DNA of 64,000 nucleotides. Origin: CAILZL01 sp963791615. Its GTDB lineage: Bacteria > Pseudomonadota > Gammaproteobacteria > Steroidobacterales > Steroidobacteraceae. Below are positions 1-8,000 of this stretch, piece after piece; within the stretch, counting starts at the first letter, position 1, and each line of letters begins with the position of its first letter. The stretch spans positions 730,361 to 794,360 of the forward strand of contig CAWBTE010000005.1 in assembly GCA_963791615.1 (NCBI GenBank), given 5' to 3'. The notes under the pieces were generated by a model that was not told the DNA's origin, made no database searches, and was given only the letters and a program-made list of their open reading frames with translations. Made by a program: the position numbers and the translations under genes.

Positions 1-307
1 CTGCCTGCACCAGCTCGGTATCGGGGCCCAGCGAATGCGCCACGTCTTCAATCACCGTGTGCAATGACTGCACGATTTCCTGCGCATCATGTTCAACCCG
101 ATCCGTGCCGATTCGTTGTGTGCCAATGGCCGCGAACGCTTGCGCTACCTGTCGTCCCTGTTGATCAAACACCAGCGCACGACTGGCATGTCCGCCTTGA
201 TCCAGCGCCAGAAACAAAGGCCCGGGCTTGCTCTGGGTCAGATCGCCGAGCTGGGCCGCGAGTTCGGTCAGACTGGCGGTGAGTTGTTGCAGTTCATCAG
301 CATGCAT
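1..307 (-). CDS. FGGY-family carbohydrate kinase, N-terminal part
   Basis: Amino-terminal 102 residues of a sugar or polyol kinase; the rest lies beyond the left edge. The start is ATG at 307, 10 bp after the stop of the glycerol-3-phosphate dehydrogenase gene, so the two are probably co-transcribed. About 30 residues in, FLALDQGGHASRALVFD matches the phosphate-1 loop that opens FGGY kinases (the D-x-G-x-x-S-x-R type motif), followed by DRVEHDAQEIV, the usual (V)EHDPxEI-like segment. Glycerol kinase is the natural candidate from context, but the substrate cannot be fixed from this fragment. The roughly 28-residue extension before the phosphate loop is longer than in typical GlpK. Confidence 0.8.
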   Translation of the reverse strand, partial: MHADELQQLTASLTELAAQLGDLTQSKPGPLFLALDQGGHASRALVFDQQGRQVAQAFAAIGTQRIGTDRVEHDAQEIVQSLHTVIEDVAHSLGPDTELVQA

Positions 308-317
308 GGTGAGCGCG

Positions 318-1496
318 TTATTCGGGTGATAGTCGCAGGCAGCGCGTGTCGGCGACCGCTTTGCGTTGTGGCAATGAACCTTGCACCTGTTGCATGACTC
401 GTTCAGCTGTCGCGCGCCAGCCAGTCAGTTTGCCGCCAAAGATGGACAGCAGCCGGGGCTTGTTGATGCGATCAGTATCCAGAACGGTTTCGCGAGGCCG
501 GTGAAAGGCATGGCCGCTGCCGGACGGCAATACGCGCAGGCCCGCAAACGAACGAACAATATGACTGGCGGTATGCTGCCGGTGCGCCGGGAAATAGTGC
601 TTCAAGGTTTGCAGCAGATAGTTGGTCTCGGTCTGTAGCGGACGCACCTGTGCCGGGTCGCCACGATAACGCGTCTCGGTGGTGCCGATCAGGGTTTGCC
701 CGTACCACGGCATCACGAATATCGCGCGGCCATCGCGTGGACTTTCCACATAGTAGATGCCCTGTGTGATTTGTCCGGGCAGGACCAGATGCGTGCCCTG
801 CACCAGCTCAATGGCGCGCTCCGGTTGTACTGGCGTGATCCGCTGCAAGGTGTGATTCACCCACGGGCCGGTGGCATTGATCAACACGCGAGCGGTGGTG
901 CTGCGCAATTGGCCACTCTCGATATAGCTGACATTGACGCCATCCTCATGCAGCTCAGCCTGTTCCAGACGCGCAGGTATCAATGTTGTCGCGCCGAGTT
1001 GTTGTGCCGAGCGCAGTACCGCCTGCGTCAGCAGCGCGTCATCCGTCTGGGCGTCGAAGTAACGAAACACATGATGCAGGCCGGCGGTGTTCAGGCCATC
1101 CAGCTGCGACCACTCATGACGCGGCAGCGAACCAAAGCGGCAACCACGCTGAAAACCACCCAGCACGGCGTACAGACTCAGGCCCACACGAATCTGCCAG
1201 GGCTGACGGCGCGTCTGTTGATACAGCGGTATGTGAAACGGAGTGAGTTTCACCAGCTCGGGCGCATTGCGTAGCATCAGGCTGCGTTCATGCAGGCTTT
1301 CGCGCACCAGTCGCAGCTGGCCATTTTCCAGATAACGCAGGCCACCGTGAATCAGTTTGCTGGAGCGACTGGACGTGCCGAACGCAGGATGTTGCTGTTC
1401 GAGCAACAACACGCGCTGACCGGCCGCAGCAGCGGCCTGCGCGACGCCCGCGCCATGAATACCGGCGCCCACAACGATGACATCAAACGCGGTCAT
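318..1496 (-). CDS. glpD: FAD-dependent glycerol-3-phosphate dehydrogenase
   Basis: 392-residue flavoprotein of the GlpD/GlpA family, expected to oxidise sn-glycerol-3-phosphate to dihydroxyacetone phosphate at the inner membrane. The Rossmann dinucleotide motif VVGAGIHGAGVAQAAAAAG sits at residues 8-26. The family signature GTSSRSSKLIHGGLRYLE follows near residue 40, and a GGKLTGWRATAE segment near the end matches the C-terminal FAD contact. It is about 100 residues shorter than E. coli GlpD because it stops soon after the FAD domain and lacks the helical C-terminal cap. Flanked by the kinase and a glycerophosphodiesterase, it forms a glycerol/glycerophosphodiester use cluster. The family is clear; the symbol is by similarity. 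Confidence 0.85.
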   Translation of the reverse strand: MTAFDVIVVGAGIHGAGVAQAAAAAGQRVLLLEQQHPAFGTSSRSSKLIHGGLRYLENGQLRLVRESLHERSLMLRNAPELVKLTPFHIPLYQQTRRQPWQIRVGLSLYAVLGGFQRGCRFGSLPRHEWSQLDGLNTAGLHHVFRYFDAQTDDALLTQAVLRSAQQLGATTLIPARLEQAELHEDGVNVSYIESGQLRSTTARVLINATGPWVNHTLQRITPVQPERAIELVQGTHLVLPGQITQGIYYVESPRDGRAIFVMPWYGQTLIGTTETRYRGDPAQVRPLQTETNYLLQTLKHYFPAHRQHTASHIVRSFAGLRVLPSGSGHAFHRPRETVLDTDRINKPRLLSIFGGKLTGWRATAERVMQQVQGSLPQRKAVADTRCLRLSPE

Positions 1497-1512
1497 GAAC
1501 GGAAGTACACCC

Positions 1513-2274
1513 TCAAGCGGCAGGAACTGGCTGCAATTCGTGCAGCAGTTTGCGCACTTGCATGGTTTCCAGCAACTGCGCGCCGCGTGTGATGAGGCTT
1601 GCTGCCTGTGCGCCAGTGGTCACTTCATACATCACCCATTGCCATGGACCGCGCCACAATCGTGATTGATCGGCAGGTAATTTGTCCTGATCGCAGAACA
1701 GGTATTCCGGCAGGGTGGCTTCAGCCTTGATCGCGGACAGTGTCGAATATTCCGACAGCACCCAGCCAATGGGCAGGTGCAGATGATTTTTTGCGTACCT
1801 TACGGCCGCCAGATCAAACGAAATGATCACCACCTGTTTCAGCACCGGTTTGAGATGCTCATACACACGCTGCAATACCTGTTCCGCGCCATGCCTGCGC
1901 AGTGAGGCGCGTTTCAATTCAACAAAGGCGATGGCCTGTGGATATTCCGCCAGCAACGCGGCCACTTCGTTCAGGGCGGGGATACGCGTGCCGGCGTACT
2001 GCTCGCCCAGCCGTGCCGGTTCGTGAACCGATACCTGCTGAAGTTCGCTCCAGTCCATGCTCAGCGCATCACGATCAACCTGGGCGCTGCGCTTGAGATG
2101 GTCGTCGTGCATGACCATCGGCACCAGATCGGCACTGAGCTGCACGTCAAATTCGATATAGCGCAAGCCCAGTTGCAGCGCTGAGCGCAGCGCCGGCAGC
2201 GTATTTTCGGGAAACTCAAAGGCGTTGCCGCGATGCGCGACCAGCCGGGTTAGTGGATCAAGTGGGGCTGACAT
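1513..2274 (-). CDS. Glycerophosphodiester phosphodiesterase
   Basis: 253-residue GDPD-family enzyme that hydrolyses glycerophosphodiesters to glycerol-3-phosphate and an alcohol. The N-terminus carries the catalytic HRGNAFEFPENT motif (His-Arg and Pro-Glu-Asn). It is followed by EFDVQLSADLVPMVMHDD, which supplies the metal-binding Glu-Asp pair and second His. No signal peptide is seen, so it is cytoplasmic like UgpQ rather than GlpQ. I chose ATG at 2274 because GAGAGG lies 7 bp upstream; an in-frame reading extending to 2640 runs into the opposite gene and is spurious. Its product feeds the adjacent glycerol-3-phosphate dehydrogenase, 16 bp downstream. Confidence 0.9.
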   Translation of the reverse strand: MSAPLDPLTRLVAHRGNAFEFPENTLPALRSALQLGLRYIEFDVQLSADLVPMVMHDDHLKRSAQVDRDALSMDWSELQQVSVHEPARLGEQYAGTRIPALNEVAALLAEYPQAIAFVELKRASLRRHGAEQVLQRVYEHLKPVLKQVVIISFDLAAVRYAKNHLHLPIGWVLSEYSTLSAIKAEATLPEYLFCDQDKLPADQSRLWRGPWQWVMYEVTTGAQAASLITRGAQLLETMQVRKLLHELQPVPAA

Positions 2275-2422
2275 CCGTGCCTCTCGTAACATGAAACAAC
2301 CCGGCCATGATACTGAGATTTTAGCAGGCAGGTGCAACAGGACTGTCATTGTCTGGCGTCGTATTGCCTGGGCGCCTGAGCAGTGATTGACTGTGTATGT
2401 TGTCTGAGCCAGGAGAGCAGTC

Positions 2423-3661
2423 ATGCGAAATTTACTACGCATCATGTCCATGGCGGTGAGTGCGCTGCTGATAGCGGCCTGCGGTGGTTCCGGTTCCAGT
2501 GCGGGTTCAGGGTCCAGTTCCAGCAGCAGTGCGTCGAGCAGCTCGACTTCGTCCGCATCCTCTTCCTCCAGCAGCGCTGCGGCAGTCCGTCTGACCAATG
2601 TATTCACCAGCTTGCCGGCGTTTGTGGAGCCCTTGGGCATGCTGCAAGCACCGGGCGATAACGCGCGCTGGTTTGTGATTCAGCGCGGCGGCATAGTCCG
2701 GCAGTTCAGCAATGTGGCGAATGTCGCGGTGGCCAGCGATTTCATCGACATTGATGCGCGCGTGGATTCCACCAGCGGCGAGATGGGCCTGCTGGGCATG
2801 GCGTTCCATCCCAATTTTCCGACTGATCCACGCGTGTTTCTGTCGTACACCGCCACTGTGTCCGGCCCGATCGTGTCGCGTATTTCAGCCTTTACCACTT
2901 CGAATGCGGGTCAAACGCTGAATCCCAATTCCGAACAAATATTACTGACGCTCAATCAACCCGCCACCAATCACAATGGCGGGCATATCGCATTCGGCAA
3001 CGACGGCTATCTGTATATCGGCTTCGGTGATGGCGGCGGCAGTGGCGATCCCGCTGGTAATGCGCAGAACCTCAACACCCTGCTGGGCAAGCTGCTGCGC
3101 ATTGATGTGGGTAACAATGGCGCAACTACCTACGGCATTCCACCCGGCAATCTGTATGCGGCCAATGCCAAGTGCACCGCCACTGGCGGTAGTGCGCCGT
3201 GTCCGGAGCTGTACGCCTGGGGCTTCCGCAATCCGTGGCGCTGGAGCTTCGACAAACAGAACGGCGACCTGTGGCTGGGCGATGTGGGCCAGAATGCCTG
3301 GGAAGAAATCGATCAAGTGCAGATGGGCGGCAACTATGGCTGGCGTTGTCGCGAAGGCGCGCACGACTTCAACACGTCGGGTTGCGGCACTGGCTACATC
3401 GACCCGGTGGCTGAATACGGCCGCAGCCTGGGTTCTTCAGTCACCGGCGGCTATGTGTATCGCGGCACCCAGAACACCTCCCTGTTCGGTCGTTATCTGT
3501 TTGCCGACTTTGGCAGCGGCAACATCTTTGCCTGGTTGCCACCCGCCACCACACCTCGCGCACCAACACTGCTGCTGGACACCAGCTACAGCATCGCCAG
3601 CTTTGGTGAAGCCAACAATGGCGACTGTATTGTATATGCCGGTGATCATGGATATCTGTGA
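2423..3661 (+). CDS. Secreted PQQ-type sugar dehydrogenase lipoprotein
   Basis: 412-residue protein of the glucose/sorbosone dehydrogenase (GSDH) beta-propeller family, which oxidises sugars with PQQ in the periplasm. It starts with a lipoprotein signal (LLIAACGG lipobox, Cys about residue 20) and a long Ser-rich linker (residues 21-52). Propeller hallmarks include EMGLLGMAFHPNFPTDPRVF, NHNGGHIAFGNDGYLYIGFG, ELYAWGFRNPWRWSFD and WLGDVGQNAWEEID. The family's usual last strand (LYVVDYGGxIYRL-like) is only loosely recognisable before the stop, so the very C-terminus may be disturbed. It is divergent from the phosphodiesterase gene. Whether it binds PQQ or is an uncharacterised propeller cannot be decided here. 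Confidence 0.82.
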   Translation: MRNLLRIMSMAVSALLIAACGGSGSSAGSGSSSSSSASSSSTSSASSSSSSAAAVRLTNVFTSLPAFVEPLGMLQAPGDNARWFVIQRGGIVRQFSNVANVAVASDFIDIDARVDSTSGEMGLLGMAFHPNFPTDPRVFLSYTATVSGPIVSRISAFTTSNAGQTLNPNSEQILLTLNQPATNHNGGHIAFGNDGYLYIGFGDGGGSGDPAGNAQNLNTLLGKLLRIDVGNNGATTYGIPPGNLYAANAKCTATGGSAPCPELYAWGFRNPWRWSFDKQNGDLWLGDVGQNAWEEIDQVQMGGNYGWRCREGAHDFNTSGCGTGYIDPVAEYGRSLGSSVTGGYVYRGTQNTSLFGRYLFADFGSGNIFAWLPPATTPRAPTLLLDTSYSIASFGEANNGDCIVYAGDHGYL

Positions 3662-3719
3662 ACATCTATTCCAGGCGGTGCGTGCTCGCCGCGTGCTACG
3701 TCGAGTCCCGCGCGGACTT

Positions 3720-4154
3720 TCACACCCTTAACACCTCGTCGCCCTTAAAGTAACGCTCGCGCTTTTCCGCAAACCGCTGAATCTCCGCGCCGCTCAGCAC
3801 ACACAACTCGGCCTCGACCACTGCGCCTTCGGCAATGGCGATGTGCTGTGCGCTGATCTTGCCCTTGATGCGTGCGGTGCTGCGAACTTCCAGCTTGCCG
3901 TTCACGGTGAGGGTGCCGTCGAAGCTTCCGGCCAGCAGGGCTTGTGCGCACTGAATTTCGCCGCGCCATTGGCCGGCGTCGGCCAGCGTCAGCATGCCGC
4001 CGATTTCTCCATTGCCGATCACTGCACCGGCCACTGACAGATCGCCGGCGCAGGTCAACGCGCCCTCGAAGTGACTGCCATGGCTAACCAGGGTGGGGGA
4101 GGCGCTGCGGCGATCCAGGAAACGTCGGGCGGGGGTTTGAACGTCAGTCTGCAT
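3720..4154 (-). CDS. Bactofilin (polymer-forming cytoskeletal protein)
   Basis: 144-residue bactofilin (DUF583/CcmA family). The short unstructured N-terminus leads into a right-handed beta-helix of glycine- and valine-rich turns (SHFEGALTCAGDLSVAGAV, KLEVRSTARIKGKISAQH, IAIAEGAVVEAELCV), as in proteins that self-assemble into filaments and position cell-wall or envelope machinery. It is convergent with the dehydrogenase gene, with a 58 bp gap. There is no M23 peptidase partner next to it, which is the common pairing, so the local context does not tell its exact role. Confidence 0.88.
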   Translation of the reverse strand: MQTDVQTPARRFLDRRSASPTLVSHGSHFEGALTCAGDLSVAGAVIGNGEIGGMLTLADAGQWRGEIQCAQALLAGSFDGTLTVNGKLEVRSTARIKGKISAQHIAIAEGAVVEAELCVLSGAEIQRFAEKRERYFKGDEVLRV

Positions 4155-4402
4155 ATTGTTGTGGTATCAGCTGGATTACGGAGCCGCGAGCGAATGAGCG
4201 AATCGGGATGGTGCCGTGCTGCTGTCATAAACCCTGTGCCGGAAGTCTCACTCTGACAGGGCGGGCTGACAGAGCAGGATGGCGGCCCCTGTCCAAAGCC
4301 GACAATCTGCGTCACCCATAAGGTGTCTCTGGCTCATCCCGGGTTGAATATTACTTGTTGATTTATATGGCAAATAACTTCTAACCCGCTTTCCGGCACA
4401 AC

Positions 4403-4418
4403 TGGCACGGGCCTTGCT
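4403..4418 (+). promoter_or_regulatory. Sigma-54 (RpoN) promoter, -24/-12
   Basis: TGGCACGGGCCTTGCT matches the sigma-54 consensus TGGCAC-N5-TTGCW at every defined position, with the invariant GG and GC at the right spacing. The predicted transcript start is about 12 bp downstream, near 4430, about 27 bp before the ATG at 4457. No enhancer-binding protein gene is adjacent. The upstream 4155-4402 stretch, which could hold activator sites, shows no gene. Confidence 0.75.
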
Positions 4419-4456
4419 AACCCTCTGTCCAACTTCTCAGCTACGAGCTTGGCGCC

Positions 4457-4756
4457 ATGCAGAATTTTGCAACTCAATCGACCCCCGAGATCATTGCCGT
4501 GGTATTGCCGGATGGCACCCCGGAAAGCCCATCGGCATTAGGGGCATTGGGCGATAGAGCCAGTGAATTTGTTGCAACCGGCACCATGGTGCTGGTGCGT
4601 TATCCGGATGGTCGTCTGGCCCTGGAGCCGGCGCGTCAGGAGGCGGCATGGCAGGGTCAGGTGGCGAGCGGATCGTCGTTCCGCAGCAAGCCCATTCTTG
4701 ATCCGCTGTCGCGTGAGGTGATGGGTTATGAGATGGAGTTGGCCATCGCTTCCTGA
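4457..4756 (+). CDS. Small hypothetical protein under sigma-54 control
   Basis: 99-residue soluble protein I do not recognise. No signal peptide or membrane segment is visible. The sequence has a central beta-like stretch (TGTMVLVRYPDGRLALEP) and a C-terminal part ending PLSREVMGYEMELAIAS. It stands alone, between the bactofilin gene and gltB, with a sigma-54 promoter about 40 bp upstream and an intrinsic terminator about 45 bp downstream, so it is a complete single-gene transcription unit. That unit structure makes it a real gene despite the lack of a family. The promoter suggests nitrogen, motility, biofilm or envelope-stress regulation, but function is unknown. Confidence 0.65.
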   Translation: MQNFATQSTPEIIAVVLPDGTPESPSALGALGDRASEFVATGTMVLVRYPDGRLALEPARQEAAWQGQVASGSSFRSKPILDPLSREVMGYEMELAIAS

Positions 4757-4799
4757 GAGTTTTCTGCTCGATCAGTTTCCGGTTTCGATTTCGACTTAA

Positions 4800-4841
4800 G
4801 CGCCGCGATTGCGTCTTCCCCGCAAGCGGCGCGCTTTTTTT
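4800..4841 (+). terminator. Rho-independent terminator after the sigma-54 gene
   Basis: GCGCCGC at 4800-4806 pairs with GCGGCGC at 4826-4832, followed by GC and a run of seven T. It closes the single-gene unit at 4457-4756. Confidence 0.8.
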
Positions 4842-5010
4842 GCGCAGCTTTTTCACCCCTCGTTAACAGCCTGCCCCAATCTGCGGCAAATTCCGATGAA
4901 GCGGCAGAAATTCACGCTGTAAGTCAGGGATAACTTGGCAAAAAAGGCTTTGGCAAACGCCACGAGGCCCGTAAACTGGCCAACCCCCGATTTGTAAACC
5001 GGTTGTCCCG

Positions 5011-8000
5011 ATGTCCGCGACTACGCCTCCTGATTTCCAGATTGATGCCCCGGTTGGCGCTGTGGCGCCTGTGCTCCTGCCGATGGTGAGCCGACCCAAA
5101 AAACAGGGCTTGTACGACCCGCAATTCGAGCATGACGCCTGTGGCGTCGGCTTCGTGGCCGACATGAAGGGCCGCAAGTCGCATCGCATCCTGCAACAGG
5201 GCATTGAAGTCCTCAAGAATCTTGATCACCGTGGCGCCAGTGGCAGCGAAGTGAATACCGGCGACGGTGCGGGCGTGCTGATGCAGATGCCGCACAAGTT
5301 TCTGGTCGAGGCGGCCAAGAAGAACAGCATCAAGCTGCCTGCGGAAGGCGAATATGGCTGCGGTCTGATTTTCCTGCCGCGCGATCCGAACCTGCGCCGT
5401 CGTCTGGAAGCCAAGTTTGAGCAGATTGTCCAGTCCGAGGGACAGACCCTGCTGGGCTGGCGCACCGTGCCGACCAACAACGCCATGCTGGGTGATACCG
5501 CCAAGGCATCCGAACCGTTCATGCGTCAGGTGTTCATTGGCCGCAGTGCTGAACTGAAGGATCAACAGGATTTCGAGCGCAAGCTGTTCGTGATCCGCAA
5601 GCGCGCCTATACCGACGTGCGCACCTCTACCATGGGCGGCGCGGAGTTCTGGTATCTGTGCAGCCTGTCCAGCCGCACCCTGATCTACAAGGGCATGCTG
5701 ACCACCGGCCAGCTGGACCAGTATTTTCTGGACTTGAGTGATCCGGCGATGGAAACCGCGCTGGCGCTGGTGCACTCGCGCTTCAGCACCAACACCTTCC
5801 CCAGCTGGGATCGTGCGCATCCCTATCGCTACATCGCCCATAACGGCGAGATCAACACGCTGCGCGGCAACTTCAACTGGATGAAGGCGCGCGAGCCGCG
5901 CTTCCGGTCCGAGCTGTTCGGCGAAGACATGGAAAAGATTCCGCCCATCATCAATCCCAATGGCAGCGATTCGGCGATGTTCGACAACACGCTGGAGCTG
6001 CTGGTGCTGGCGGGTCGTTCGCTGCCACATGCCGTGATGATGATGGTCCCCGAGCCGTGGTCGGGTCACGAGACCATGGACGATCAGCGCCGCGCCTTCT
6101 ATCAATACCACTCCAGCCTGATGGAACCCTGGGATGGTCCGGCCTGTATTGCGTTTACCGATGGCACACAGATTGGCGCCATTCTCGACCGCAATGGCCT
6201 GCGTCCTTCGCGTTACTACGTCACCAAGGATGATCTGGTGGTGATGGCTTCGGAAGCGGGCGTGCTCGATATTCCGCCGGAAGACGTGGTTGAGAAAGGT
6301 CGCTTGCAGCCGGGGCGCATGTTCCTGATCAACATGGAGCAGGGTCGCATTGTTGATGACGAAGAGATCAAGCGCGAAGTGGTCAGCCAGCGTCCGTATC
6401 GGCAGTGGCTGAGCGAGAACCTGGTGCAGCTGAAGGATCTGCCCGCTGCACCCGAAGTGCCGCTACCCGATCACGACACGCTACTGCAACGTCAGATCGC
6501 CTTCGGTTATACCTTTGAAGATCAGCGCGTGCTGATTGCGCCGATGGCGCGTGATGGCGTCGAGGCAGTCGGTTCCATGGGCAATGACACGCCGCTGGCG
6601 GTGCTGTCCGGCAAGTCACGCCTGCTGTTTGATTATTTCAAGCAGTTGTTTGCCCAGGTGACCAATCCGCCCATCGATTCCATTCGTGAAGAGATCATTA
6701 CTTCTTCAGAAATGTGGCTGGGTTCCGAAGGCAACCTGCTCGAACCACAGCCCGGCGATTGCCGACGCGTGCAGTTGAGCGGTCCGGTGCTGACCAACGA
6801 TGACTTCGCCAGAATCCGTCGCATGGATCTGCCGGGCCTGAAGGTCGGCGTCCTGTCTTCGCTGTTCAAGGTAGCGCGTGGTGAGCTGGGTCTGGTCAAG
6901 TCCATGGAGGAATTGTGTGCGGATGCCAAGCGCCTGATTGAAGAAGAGGAAGTGCATGTACTGATCCTCAGCGATCGCGGTGTGAATCGTGAGTTCGCGC
7001 CGATTCCCTCTCTGCTGGCCGTGTCCGGCCTGCATCACTACCTGATCCGTGAGGGCGTGCGTACCCGCGTGTCACTGGTGCTGGAAACCGGCGAGGCGCG
7101 CGAAGTACATCACTTCGCCTTGCTGGTGGGTTATGGCGCCAGCGCCGTCAATCCTTATCTGGCCTTTGAAACCATCGACGGCATGATCCGTGAAGACATG
7201 TTGCCCGGTGTGGATCACAAGACCGCCTGCAAGAACTTCGTCAAGGCCGCCACCAAGGGTGTGGTGAAGGTGATGTCGAAGATGGGTATCTCCGCCATCC
7301 AGAGCTACCACGGCGCACAGGTGTTTGAAGCAGTGGGTCTGCATCAGGAAGTAGTGGATGAATACTTCAGTAACACGGCGTCACGTATCGGCGGCATCGG
7401 TATTGATCTGATCGCGCGCGAAATTCTAATGCGCCATGCGGTGGCGTTCCCGGTGCGTCAGGTCAATGGTCATGCGCTGCCGGTAGGCGGCCAGTATCAG
7501 TGGCGTTCGGAAGGCGAACACCACATGTTCAATCCGGAATCGATTCATCGCTTGCAGAAGTCGGTGCGCACCGGCAGTTACCCGACTTACAAGGCCTATG
7601 CGGCGTTGATCGACGATCAGTCGAAACAACTGGCGACGCTGCGTGGTCTGCTGGAATTCAAGCCGCGCGAATCGATTGCCATTGAAGAAGTTGAATCAGT
7701 GGAAAGCATCGTCAAGCGTTTCAAGACCGGTGCGATGAGTTACGGCTCGATCAGCAAGGAAGCCCACGAGACCCTGGCGATTGCCATGAACCGCATTGGC
7801 GGCAAGAGCAACACCGGCGAAGGCGGCGAAGATCCGGAACGTTTCGTTGCGATGCCGAATGGCGACTCGAAGAATTCCGCCATCAAGCAGGTGGCGTCCG
7901 GCCGCTTTGGTGTGACCAGCAACTACCTGGTCAATGCGCGCGAATTGCAGATCAAGATGGCGCAAGGCGCCAAGCCCGGTGAAGGCGGTCAGTTGCCCGG

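Noticed and set aside
4924..6111. Long antisense reading frames, e.g. opposite gltB (395 codons), opposite iorB (29348-30745) and opposite glgB (43170-44915)
   Set aside because: They mirror codon bias of the strongly conserved sense genes, show no domains, and have low-complexity His/Gln/Arg-rich translations.
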